From: Bacillus vallismortis
GTDB lineage: Bacteria; Bacillota; Bacilli; Bacillales; Bacillaceae
DNA: 64,000 nucleotides
NCBI RefSeq assembly: GCF_040784915.1
Contig: NZ_CP160797.1
Location: 1,565,001-1,629,000 of the forward strand
Reading direction: 5' to 3'
Below, in pieces: positions 46,201 to 53,935 of the stretch. Under the pieces are notes generated by a model. It had not been told where the DNA came from and searched no databases. It saw only the letters and a list, made by a program, of their open reading frames with translations. The position numbers were made by a program, and so were the translations under genes. The first letter of the stretch is position 1. The number at the start of each line of letters is the position of its first letter.

Positions 46201-48186
46201 ACTGAAACAGGCATAGGCATGCTCGACCAAATAATGAAAGTGACTGGATATCCATGCCTTATACCGGTTAAGACAAACCATGAGAAATTCTCATTACAGC
46301 AGCTGCCTCTCACAAAAATTCAAACCAGTGTTCATGAGCCATCGGTTGTAAACGAACAGTTCTCTGATGATACTGATAACGAAGCGATTATTAGTATTTT
46401 AAAAGATATTTTCTCAACAGAGCTTAAAATTCCTTGCGAGAAATTAGATCAAGATACTTCTTTTTCGGAATACGGGGTAGATTCTATTTTGCTGGTTCAG
46501 CTTGTAAAAAAAGCAGAAGCTGCTTTCCAAATAAAAATTGAACCGTCAGCCTTTCTGGAATACCCCAACTTCAAACAGCTTGCGTACTATTTAAATCAAT
46601 TATTTGAAGATGAGGATGTATCCATTCAGCATATTTCTGACGCTCTGGGAAATGAAAGAGAAGTAAAGCTGGAGGACCGCTCATTAAAAAGCAATGGCTT
46701 ACTAGGCTTTAAAACACGCATGAATAAAAAAACGATTCCGAAACAAAACGAATTTCAAGAGAAGCAAAAAAAATCGAATCAAATCGCAATTATCGGGATA
46801 GGCTGTGATTTCCCGGATGCCGAAAATAAAGAGATGTTTTGGCAAAATCTCGAAAAAGGGAAAGATAGTGTCCGCGAAGTTCCAACATCACGCTGGGATA
46901 TTTCTCAATATTACTCGGATACTTACAAGAAAGGAAAAAGTATCAGTAAGTGGGGCGGATTTCTCGAGGATATTGAACATTTTGATCCAGTGTTTTTCAA
47001 TATGAGTGAAAGTGAAGCATCTCAGCTTGATCCATTAATTAAAAAATGTCTGGAGGTCAGCGTACAGACACTGAGAGATGGCGGCTACCGAAAAGAAGAG
47101 GTGTCAAACAAAGAGGTTGGAGTCTTTATCGGTTCACGGGCAGGGACGTTCATGTCTAGAATAAGTTCACCTTCAAAAAATACGATAGTGGGAATTGGAC
47201 AAAATTTCATCGGAGCTCATATCTCGCATTTTCTAAATTTAAAAGGACCGAATTTGGTTGTGGACACGGCTTGTTCTTCCTCATTAGTCAGTGTTCACCT
47301 TGCTTGTCAAAGCCTGATATCAAAAGAATCGGACATGGCTATAGCAGGAGGGGTTGATATTTTACTTGACCAAAAGCCTTACTTAATGTTAAGTGAAGCC
47401 AGAGCGCTTTCACCTGAGGGAAAATGCCGTACATTTGATGAAAAGGCGGATGGATTTGTACCGGGAGAAGGATGCGGCACCGTTCTGCTGAAGAGGCTTG
47501 ATGAAGCTCTCACTGATGGGGACCGAATTTATGCGGTAATTGATGGATCTGCAGTAAATAACGATGGACAGACGATGGGAATGACAACACCGAATCCGAA
47601 AGCGCAAAGTGCAGTGATCAAAAAAGCGTTGAAAAACGGAGGAATCGACGCTTCTTCACTCAGTTATGTCGAGACACATGGTACTGGTACGATGATAGGC
47701 GATCCGATTGAATTAAAAGCACTGACTGAAGTGTTCCGGGAAGTAACGGAAGAGAAGCAATTTTGCGGTGTAGGTAGCGTAAAAACGAATTTTGGGCATT
47801 TAATGAGTGCGGCTGGAATAGCAAGCGTTATTAAAGTGGCATTATCCATCTGGAGTCAGAAGCTGCCTCCAACATTGCATTGCCAAACGCCGAATCCTAG
47901 ATTTAAATTTGATCAATCTCCTTTTTTCCCGAACACTGCTTTAAAAGATTGGAATCCTAGAAAAGGAGTGTTAAGGGCTGGAATCAGTTCTTTTGGATTT
48001 GGCGGAACAAATGCACACATGTTATTGAGCAACATGCATTTTATAATGGGATATACAGAGCCGAAAAGACAGTCGCTCCCGCCGGCTGTCTTCAATAAAA
48101 AACGGTGTTGGATTGATAAGAGACATTCTCATAAAGAGGAAGAAGCAGACATGCTGATACCTTTACTAGAGTTTAAAGAACTATGA
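40285..48186 (+). CDS. mlnE: Trans-AT PKS, end of module 6, module 7, KS of module 8
   Basis: A 2633-residue PKS whose start overlaps the mlnD stop by eight bases (ATGAATGA), behind GAGGAG, which suggests translational coupling. Docking segment, KR6 (from about 274) and ACP6 (GIDSLT near 567) finish module 6 without any DH, giving the C13 hydroxyl. Module 7: KS7 (648-1067, DTMCSSSL), a DH remnant (1239-1509) with His replaced by Leu and Asp by Glu, KR7 of a longer type (from about 1753; GTSEYAAAN), ACP7 (GVDSIL near 2064). KS8 (2166-2582) has DTACSSSL, HGTGT and NFGHL but an unusual LDPLIKK where others have MDPQER. The protein ends just after the KS8 linker without the docking helix seen on MlnB, C, D and F. 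The DH for module 8 starts MlnF. Confidence 0.88.
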   Translation: MNEQTIQIEQIVRKVKERELTPEEGLGLIKGLGKTHIYEKEWVKYIFQRTGQPRQMTEPILFLASDESLYSVMKRQLEGAAAPFIYVSPGDRFEAGRNGCFKMNFTQKEDYEALCRALVSQNIKPRHIVHFLSVGAFRDTDKTMREQLDKSLYSVFYLLQAIMENKLCPKAEVLYLYENVQGEAQPIYRAVESFLKTVQAENPNFRCKTAELKAMSNEPFTKELIADVIFCEWNNQCVSSSFTCYDPRHYYIQQVKKVNKGGSPENNFNIKENGVYLITGGAGGLGFLFAEYLAKRAKVNLILTGRSPSSMEIEQKINTLKKLGAEAVYIPADISKEKETDILIDQIRRTFGRLNGILHSAGLVDDAFVIKKRRDRIEKVIAPKVFGTVWLDKAAKGESLDFFVMFSSLSSILPNAGQSDYAFANGCMDSYTDYRIMKNRPGKTLSINWPLWSAGNMSVGPRELQVLRETGLDLLSAESGLAFFQNCMSSNASQLAVINGSEEKIFQLLSVDNTETDVTSESDHELPQISENQLKKQTVCLLKEIIGAETGRPTDNILSGDTFDRYGIDSLTILGLTSRLEKHFGSVSKTLFFEYSSIDQLAEYFLEHHYDKLVKAFSPQSEQRRNITAEKKQLKQRGRCRSSAVTEEDIAIIGIAGRYPMAENVEKFWDNIASGKDCITEIPSERWDHRRYFNTGEKARHKSKWGGFIKDADKFDPLFFSISPHDAELIDPQERLFLETAWHTFENAGYTRGKLKRYKTGVFVGVTYSHYQLFTAGASDDDRKALLSSYSSIANRVSYFFDLHGPSLAIDTMCSSSLSAVHFACESIKRGESSLAIAGGVNLSLHPDKYTLLSQNHFVSSDGRCRSFGAGGDGYVPGEGVGAILLKSLSKAVAEGDTIYGVIKSTSVNHGGKTNGYTVPNPNEQANVISETLDKAGIGVDSISYIEAHGTGTSLGDPIEISGLSKAFSNPKSSFRCAIGSVKSNIGHLEAAAGIASITKVLMQMKYKQLAPSIHSHELNPNIDFDETPFYVQTELKNWEVPESHVRRSGISSFGAGGSNAHIIIEEYIDEINTNPAKSEEMQIILLSAKNEERLRILIDSLINELDSNTSLTDVAYTLQTGREAMEERLAVEARDVGELVDKLTKYLQSDQEVHGLYRGNARISSDNHKTLLASSQFQNLYDIALHWVNGGEIDWEDKYRTESPKIISLPAYPFERNRYWVPSSKITQTNRLTRVQSGLHPLLDQNVSTLKMQKFITDFSEASFAWPALCINQQKNLPFSSLIEMAAAGGAMSAEQNVWRMKNICLHALLELTEQPVRTELRLFDQQGAVSFELSERSEREAEQIILNGELEYKEANRETGARFKCAADYKANCKESMTGSECYDLLETNLIYYDADLRVLTDLFLHNDFLLADVAIPEKDLYTECIVNPAAVEGAIQAAAVLAARHTGDQGFYLQEIEEICFYQSVPNECYVFVDLNESNVEERQFTVYLLSHEGECMAVFRNMFFSGWETVVDKPDNIPFDLLCKSWEESQVSSSFLSKGQIIILANIENEQFASELFASDPLMGCTVICRKADSQLHLSGEGFSFDNPLRAKETALAILKENTDITGIVDLSDLWREPVKAAADSVGKLTLLQEIIKAQKHLFVLHITEGLQTFKNKQPTLAGAETAGLIKMLSAEYKKIKAKTIDIDQHSKSLDELQQLIKNEAAADDLYSEICYRNGARYTQCVKKLHPSEFSREIRLPVCQPDQTLVITGGTRGIGAELARHYSDKGVKKFVLMGLTELPQSDERDDLLKQTDKKSTLYSKLKLLKELEQKGVQIEIYGGSLTEKEKLQQFFSKVRKKLGQIGGVIHCAGVANHVNPAFIHKTSQEIKEVFEPKIQGLQVLHDIFLEDNLKFFILFSSVASAFPLLGAGTSEYAAANAFMDYFAAYQHACGRTYYKSINWPSWKEIGMGEVKSPAYQALGLLSHRTETGIGMLDQIMKVTGYPCLIPVKTNHEKFSLQQLPLTKIQTSVHEPSVVNEQFSDDTDNEAIISILKDIFSTELKIPCEKLDQDTSFSEYGVDSILLVQLVKKAEAAFQIKIEPSAFLEYPNFKQLAYYLNQLFEDEDVSIQHISDALGNEREVKLEDRSLKSNGLLGFKTRMNKKTIPKQNEFQEKQKKSNQIAIIGIGCDFPDAENKEMFWQNLEKGKDSVREVPTSRWDISQYYSDTYKKGKSISKWGGFLEDIEHFDPVFFNMSESEASQLDPLIKKCLEVSVQTLRDGGYRKEEVSNKEVGVFIGSRAGTFMSRISSPSKNTIVGIGQNFIGAHISHFLNLKGPNLVVDTACSSSLVSVHLACQSLISKESDMAIAGGVDILLDQKPYLMLSEARALSPEGKCRTFDEKADGFVPGEGCGTVLLKRLDEALTDGDRIYAVIDGSAVNNDGQTMGMTTPNPKAQSAVIKKALKNGGIDASSLSYVETHGTGTMIGDPIELKALTEVFREVTEEKQFCGVGSVKTNFGHLMSAAGIASVIKVALSIWSQKLPPTLHCQTPNPRFKFDQSPFFPNTALKDWNPRKGVLRAGISSFGFGGTNAHMLLSNMHFIMGYTEPKRQSLPPAVFNKKRCWIDKRHSHKEEEADMLIPLLEFKEL
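40517..40540 (+). repeat. GC-rich 18-base palindrome with T tract inside mlnE
   Basis: AAGGCGCCGCGGCGCCTT is a perfect palindrome at 40517-40534, followed by TTATTT, about 230 bases into mlnE. It encodes EGAAAP. In AT-rich surroundings it stands out and resembles a small intrinsic terminator. Confidence 0.6.
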
Positions 48187-48214
48187 TGAAAAAGACTAAA
48201 GAGGGATGAGACAG

Positions 48215-51200
48215 GTGGCTAGTAATCAAAACTATCAGTTCACATTAACAATAAAACACACAGACTATATTGTTAGAGATCACCGGGTGCATGGCACCCG
48301 GATCATACCTGGTGTTACGTTTTTAGATATTATTTATCGAATGGCACTCAGCAAAGATTTGCCTATTGAAGAACTGGAATGTCAAAATATTCTCTATTTA
48401 GAGCCCGTAGCAACATCTAATACCTTTGACAGAGAAATTCTTATTTCCTTTCAAGGTTCACACCAGGGATGGGAGATTCAAGCGAAAAGCAGAAAAGTGA
48501 AAGACGGACATGTTTTAAACGAAAATTGGGATAAAAATATGCAATGCCGCCTAATGCCGAAAACAGGCGGCGACTTAATTTCAATAGATATTGACAGGAT
48601 AAAAAATACAGCTGAGCGTGTTTCTGATATGGATACATGCTATGCCTATTTAAGAAAAGTCGACATTGAGCATTTTGAATTTATGAAAAGTCTCGGAACA
48701 GTCTATGCAACGGAAGATTATGTACTTGCCGAGTTAAAACTCAGCAAGATAGCGAAACAATATGTCGGTTACTTTCAGATGCATCCTACTTTTCTTGATG
48801 CATCCACCATTATCACAGTTCTATATCAGGCATGTCCGGAATATTTCACTAAAGGAGCGGCTGCCAGCCGTTTCAAAACGTATATTCCTATTCATATTGA
48901 ATCATTTCAAATGATAAATCGTCTGTCGGATACATGCTATGTGTACATCGAGAAACAAGACCAAAATCATGATACCGGAGATGTTATCAGAGTAAGCTAT
49001 GGCTTATACGATGTATCGGGAAATAAGATCGCACAATTTACCCGGTTATCTGTCAAACATATCCGATCTAAAGAATTAATTGAAAATCTTAAAAAGACAT
49101 CAGGTAACTTGCAAAATAATCCAATCTTTAAACTGAAAGACAATCAAACAATTAAAGAAACGAACAAAAAGCGGATTAATGATATTGAATCAGAGCTGAA
49201 GGAACTAATAGCTGGGACAGCGAATATCAGCAGCCATGATATTAGGGCTGACATCGGTTTTTATGAACAGGGGTTGGACTCTGCATCTTTGTTGAGTATC
49301 GTCAAAGAACTGGAGCGTAAAACCGGGGAACAGCTGTATCCGACACTCCTGTTTGAGTATAAAACAATCCGGGAACTGGCCGCTTATATTGAAGAAAATA
49401 AAAAAATGAATAACCATTTCTTAACTCCTGAGATATTGACTGAAAATCCTAATGTACAAGAAAATTTAGCATCACCCGGTCAAGCTTTATGTTCACCGCA
49501 TATGACAGAGAGAGAGATTCAGCTGCTGATTGCAGATGTTCAAGGAATAAACCCTGATAACCTTTCTATTGAAAAAGGATTTTATGAGCAGGGTTTAGAT
49601 TCTGTAACGCTTCTGGAGGTTGTTAAGGCGTTAGAGAAAAAGTCGGGCAGGGAGTTATACCCTACTCTGTTGTTTGAATATACAACAATTCGAGAGCTGG
49701 CAAATTACTTTGCTGCAAATAATGAGAAGCTTTCGGCGATCAGAAACCCTGAGAAAGACCACCATATTACAGCTACAACTTATTTAACGCCGCAATGGAG
49801 ACGAAAAGATATTCCTATAAAAGGCGTTAAAACAGCTAAAAAAACGTATTTGCTGTTTCAGCATGACAGGGCGCTGTTCAATTACATGCAAAGTGATTTT
49901 AATAACGATACCGAACAAATTATATTAGTTTTGTCAGGAGACACTTTTCACTATCATGGCGGTGGTGTATATGAAATAGATCACGATGAGGAAGCTCATT
50001 TTGAAAGATTGGCATCTGAACTAAAGCAAAAACAGCAAATACCTGACACCGTGATCTACGGATGGCCGGATGGATCGTTTGCGCCCGGTGCCGGCATAAT
50101 AAATGAACAGCTTTCTAAAGGTGTCTACCCGCTTTTATTTTTCAGCAAGGCTTTAATGCGAAGCAAGGCATCAAAGGAGATTGTATCCCTTTATCTTTAT
50201 CCGGCGGATAATAAAAGCGCTCAGCCGTTATACGCTTCAGTACATGGCGCCGGACAGTCAATATCATTGGAGAACCCGAAAATGGTTTTTAAAACAATAG
50301 GCATTTCCTTATCAGGTAAACCAATTTCAGTTCAAGAAAAAGCTGGAATAATCGTTAATGAATCCGTTGAAGTGCTTTCAGAGGAAACTGACATTTATTA
50401 CGAAGCGGGAGAACGCTTTGTCCGTATCCTCCGAGAGGCTGAACCCATAGATAAATCCTACTCCGCATTTAAAGAAAATGGAGTGTATCTCATCACTGGA
50501 GGCGTCGGAGGCCTCGGACTTTTATTTGCAGAACATATTGCCGCACAAACAACGGCCTGTATTATTTTAGCTGGCCGTTCAGAGTTATCGGAAAGCAAAA
50601 AAAACAGAATCAGACAAATAGAAGCCTGCGGGTCGTCAGTCCAATATATTAGAGGCGATATTTCAGATAGCCGCGATGCTGAACGAATGATAATGAACAT
50701 TAAACGGCAGTTCGGGAAAATTGACGGTGTTATACACAGTGCCGGGATAATTAATGATGCATTTTTAATACAGAAAACAAAAAGTGAAATTCAAAAAGTG
50801 CTTGAACCGAAAATATATGGAACCGTTTTACTGGACAGCCTGTTGCAAGATGAACCACTTGATTTCTTTATAATGTTTTCATCAAGCAGCTCAATCTTCG
50901 GTAACATTGGTCAGACAGATTATGCGTTAGCCAATCGTTTCGTTGATCTTTTTGCTGACTGGCGAGAAGGACTGAGACAAAATAAAGAACGGTCTGGTAT
51001 CTCAGTAGCCATTAGCTGGCCGCTATGGGAAGACGGGGGCATGAAAGTGGATAAACAAACCGAAGACTGGATGAAGGAAAAAATCGGTATGATCCCCCTT
51101 AGGAAAAACAGCGGGATTAAAGCCTTTTATGACTCTATTTATCTGCGTCTGCCTCAGCTAATTGTATTTGAAGGTGACAAAGAAAAATTGAAGGCGGCCC

Positions 51201-53935
51201 TTCATGAGAAATTGGTGAAGGGTAAAGCAGGTGATACACAAAAAGCTGAACCTGCGGTTGTGAGAGACCAAGATATAGCCATTATCGGCTTAAGCGGAAA
51301 GTACCCAATGGCTGATAATCTTAATCAATTTTGGGAGAATTTAAAAGAGGGGAAAGATTGTATCACTGAAGTTCCATCTGATCGTTGGGAGCTGAATGGA
51401 TTCTTCAGCGAAGAAAGAGATGTGATAGGGAAGTCATACAGCAAGTGGGGTGGCTTCGTCAACGGAACTGATCAATTTGATCCGCTCTTCTTTAATATAT
51501 CACCTCGTGAAGCAGAACTAATGGACCCGCAAGAAAGGCTCTTTTTAGAATCAGCTAAAGAATGTTTTGAAGATTCAGGATATCAAAAAAACAAGCTGGA
51601 AAAAATGAAAGTCGGTGTATTTGTAGGTGCAATGTGGGGGCAGTATCAATTATTTGAAGGAGAAGAAAACGGACTGTCTTTCACACCTGCTTCTGTCTAC
51701 TCTTCAATTGCTAATCGGGTTTCTTATTACTTTAATTTAAAAGGTCCTAGTTTAGCTCTTGATACGATGTGCTCTTCCTCTTTGACTTCTATTCATTATG
51801 CATGCCAAAGCATACATTGTGGAGAGAGCGATATGGCGTTAGCCGGAGGAGTGAATCTGTCATTACACCCTAATAAATATAAATTTCTCAGTATGGGACA
51901 GTTTTTATCAAGTGATGGCAGATGCAGAAGCTTCGGAAAGGATGGGAATGGTTATGTGCCGGGCGAAGGAATAGGAGCTGTTTTGTTAAAACCGTTGAAA
52001 AAAGCCATTGAAGATCAAGATCAAATATATGGTGTGATTAAGGGCAGCTCTGTTAACCACGGCGGAAAAACAAGCGGATATTCTATTCCGAATCCAGATG
52101 CGCAGACAACAGTCATTTCAGAAGCGCTTCGTAAAGCTGATATTGATCCAAATTCCATCAGCTATATTGAAGCGCATGGCACAGGTACATCATTAGGCGA
52201 TCCTATTGAAATTCAGGGCCTTCGAGACTCTTATCAATTGGATCATCCTTGCGCCATTGGATCTGTAAAATCAAACATCGGTCATTTAGAATCGGCAGCC
52301 GGTATAGCTGCAGTAACGAAAGTGCTTCTTCAGATGAAGCATAAGCTGCTTGTTCCTTCGTTACATTCCGATACTGTCAATCCATATATAGATTTTGATC
52401 AAGTTCCTTTTAAAGTGCAGCAGAAAACAGCTGAATGGAAAAATCCTGAAATCAATGAAACCGTTTATCCACTGAGAGCAGGTGTAAGTGCTTTTGGGGC
52501 AGGGGGGTCCAATGCACACCTCATTCTGGAAGCATATGAATCCTTGAATACTAATCAACCTCAAAGCAGCAGAGTTATTTTTATTTTGTCTGCACAAGAT
52601 AAAAACCGTTTGAAAAAGTATGCGGAGGTTATGGCCCGCTTTTTATCTGAAAATGAAATGCAAAACGAGAATGATCGTGTGAAACTTCAAGATATTGCCT
52701 ATACCCTGCAAACGGGACGTGAGCATATGGAGGAAAGGCTTGCAATAGTAGCAGATTCAAGCTTGTCGATCGCTGAAGAACTTTTAGGCTATACCAGAGG
52801 GGAAACCAGTGAATCAAGCTATACAGGAAATATTTTAAAATGTGAGGTTAGAGCTGAAGCTCCCCGCATTCATAAAGATTATGAAGAAGTTGCACGGAGA
52901 TGGGTAAAAGGTGAGCCAATAGATTGGGAGGCTTTTGAGGAAAACCGGCATTCTTTTCGAGTCTCTATCCCCGGGCAGCCGTTGATTAAGAAGCGGTACT
53001 GGATCAAAGAACAGACGAGAGAATATGTTTTAAATAGCGAGCTTAAACCAAGGCACCCTTTCTTAGGAGTTAATACGTCTACTTTTAATCAGTACAGTTT
53101 TACGAAAACAATCGACAGGGACAATCCATTTGTAATGAGTCTTACAGAATACGGAAAGTCCTTTTTCTCTGTTGTGTCTTTAATTGAAATGGCTGCAGCA
53201 AATGCGTCCGAGGCATTTGGGTATACCGTCAATAAAATAACCGAAATATCTTGGAATCAAGGTAGGTGCGACGCCGCTGACATACAAGAGCTGACCATAG
53301 AATTAACGCCTCGAGAAGATTTTGCACAATTCGAAATATACGCAAAAAACTCATGTAAGAATAAAATAAGGCTTGTTCACGGAAAGGCGCATATTGTCGA
53401 GCAAAAAGAAAACGATTTACTCCCTTCTGTATTAGATATCTCGAAAGTGAAATCGGATATGCTTGAACATGGTTTCGCAATACCTTATGCGTCTGAAACA
53501 GCAAAAAACAACAGTGAAATGCTGTCACTATTTTTCATTCCGGATCACTTTTATGAAAACAGCGGAGATTTCACTTTTCTTCCATTTGCATTTGAGTCTG
53601 CGATTCAGACATCCGGTCTATTTGTAAACGGCGGGACCCCTGCTGAACTGATTGGAATGAATGAAGTGACCATCTATCAAGCTTTTACTCAAGATTTTTA
53701 TATTTATACTCAAATTGAAAAACAATCTAACAATATTGATTTGACGTGCCATATTACATTTGCAGACACAAATGGCAGCATCCTGGCTGAATGCAAAGGG
53801 CTAGTGTTTAGCAATAGCTATACTGAAAAAGCTGATCAATCCGATGATGAATTAATTTGTTTGCTTCGCAAATTGGAGGCAAATGACATTGATCAAACGG
53901 CTGTATTGAAGCAACTAATGGGGGAAGAATCATGA
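48215..53935 (+). CDS. mlnF: Trans-AT PKS, DH-ACP-ACP-KR of module 8 and KS of module 9
   Basis: A 1906-residue PKS. I place the start at the GTG at 48215, nine bases after AGAGGG; the in-frame ATG at 48206 sits directly on that ribosome-binding site. DH8 (1-290) has H-RVH-G-TRII-P near residue 22 and HPTFLDAS near 195, so it looks active. Two near-duplicate ACPs follow (GLDSAS near 353, GLDSVT near 460), then KR8 (from about 756; TDYALAN). KR8 runs straight into KS9 with no ACP between, so this half module has the order DH-ACP-ACP-KR. KS9 (1019-1439, DTMCSSSL) is followed by a DH remnant (1614-1878) with His replaced by Leu, Pro by Ser and Asp by Glu, then a short docking end. Predicted: diene C8-C11 with module 7; C7 hydroxyl from module 9. 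Confidence 0.87.
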   Translation: MASNQNYQFTLTIKHTDYIVRDHRVHGTRIIPGVTFLDIIYRMALSKDLPIEELECQNILYLEPVATSNTFDREILISFQGSHQGWEIQAKSRKVKDGHVLNENWDKNMQCRLMPKTGGDLISIDIDRIKNTAERVSDMDTCYAYLRKVDIEHFEFMKSLGTVYATEDYVLAELKLSKIAKQYVGYFQMHPTFLDASTIITVLYQACPEYFTKGAAASRFKTYIPIHIESFQMINRLSDTCYVYIEKQDQNHDTGDVIRVSYGLYDVSGNKIAQFTRLSVKHIRSKELIENLKKTSGNLQNNPIFKLKDNQTIKETNKKRINDIESELKELIAGTANISSHDIRADIGFYEQGLDSASLLSIVKELERKTGEQLYPTLLFEYKTIRELAAYIEENKKMNNHFLTPEILTENPNVQENLASPGQALCSPHMTEREIQLLIADVQGINPDNLSIEKGFYEQGLDSVTLLEVVKALEKKSGRELYPTLLFEYTTIRELANYFAANNEKLSAIRNPEKDHHITATTYLTPQWRRKDIPIKGVKTAKKTYLLFQHDRALFNYMQSDFNNDTEQIILVLSGDTFHYHGGGVYEIDHDEEAHFERLASELKQKQQIPDTVIYGWPDGSFAPGAGIINEQLSKGVYPLLFFSKALMRSKASKEIVSLYLYPADNKSAQPLYASVHGAGQSISLENPKMVFKTIGISLSGKPISVQEKAGIIVNESVEVLSEETDIYYEAGERFVRILREAEPIDKSYSAFKENGVYLITGGVGGLGLLFAEHIAAQTTACIILAGRSELSESKKNRIRQIEACGSSVQYIRGDISDSRDAERMIMNIKRQFGKIDGVIHSAGIINDAFLIQKTKSEIQKVLEPKIYGTVLLDSLLQDEPLDFFIMFSSSSSIFGNIGQTDYALANRFVDLFADWREGLRQNKERSGISVAISWPLWEDGGMKVDKQTEDWMKEKIGMIPLRKNSGIKAFYDSIYLRLPQLIVFEGDKEKLKAALHEKLVKGKAGDTQKAEPAVVRDQDIAIIGLSGKYPMADNLNQFWENLKEGKDCITEVPSDRWELNGFFSEERDVIGKSYSKWGGFVNGTDQFDPLFFNISPREAELMDPQERLFLESAKECFEDSGYQKNKLEKMKVGVFVGAMWGQYQLFEGEENGLSFTPASVYSSIANRVSYYFNLKGPSLALDTMCSSSLTSIHYACQSIHCGESDMALAGGVNLSLHPNKYKFLSMGQFLSSDGRCRSFGKDGNGYVPGEGIGAVLLKPLKKAIEDQDQIYGVIKGSSVNHGGKTSGYSIPNPDAQTTVISEALRKADIDPNSISYIEAHGTGTSLGDPIEIQGLRDSYQLDHPCAIGSVKSNIGHLESAAGIAAVTKVLLQMKHKLLVPSLHSDTVNPYIDFDQVPFKVQQKTAEWKNPEINETVYPLRAGVSAFGAGGSNAHLILEAYESLNTNQPQSSRVIFILSAQDKNRLKKYAEVMARFLSENEMQNENDRVKLQDIAYTLQTGREHMEERLAIVADSSLSIAEELLGYTRGETSESSYTGNILKCEVRAEAPRIHKDYEEVARRWVKGEPIDWEAFEENRHSFRVSIPGQPLIKKRYWIKEQTREYVLNSELKPRHPFLGVNTSTFNQYSFTKTIDRDNPFVMSLTEYGKSFFSVVSLIEMAAANASEAFGYTVNKITEISWNQGRCDAADIQELTIELTPREDFAQFEIYAKNSCKNKIRLVHGKAHIVEQKENDLLPSVLDISKVKSDMLEHGFAIPYASETAKNNSEMLSLFFIPDHFYENSGDFTFLPFAFESAIQTSGLFVNGGTPAELIGMNEVTIYQAFTQDFYIYTQIEKQSNNIDLTCHITFADTNGSILAECKGLVFSNSYTEKADQSDDELICLLRKLEANDIDQTAVLKQLMGEES
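48283..48301. repeat. Hairpin near the start of mlnF
   Basis: CCGGGTGC and GCACCCGG pair perfectly around an ATG loop about 70 bases into mlnF, over the DH8 active-site codons. There is no T run. An 8-base stem of this kind is expected by chance a few times in a window of this size. Confidence 0.4.

Noticed and set aside
46780-48030. KS8 (and KS11) as non-elongating KS of a dehydrating bimodule
   Set aside because: Active Cys, HGTGT and the NxGH histidine are all present, each is paired with its own KR, and 11 working KSs are needed for the C24 chain. The odd LDPLIKK region keeps some doubt.
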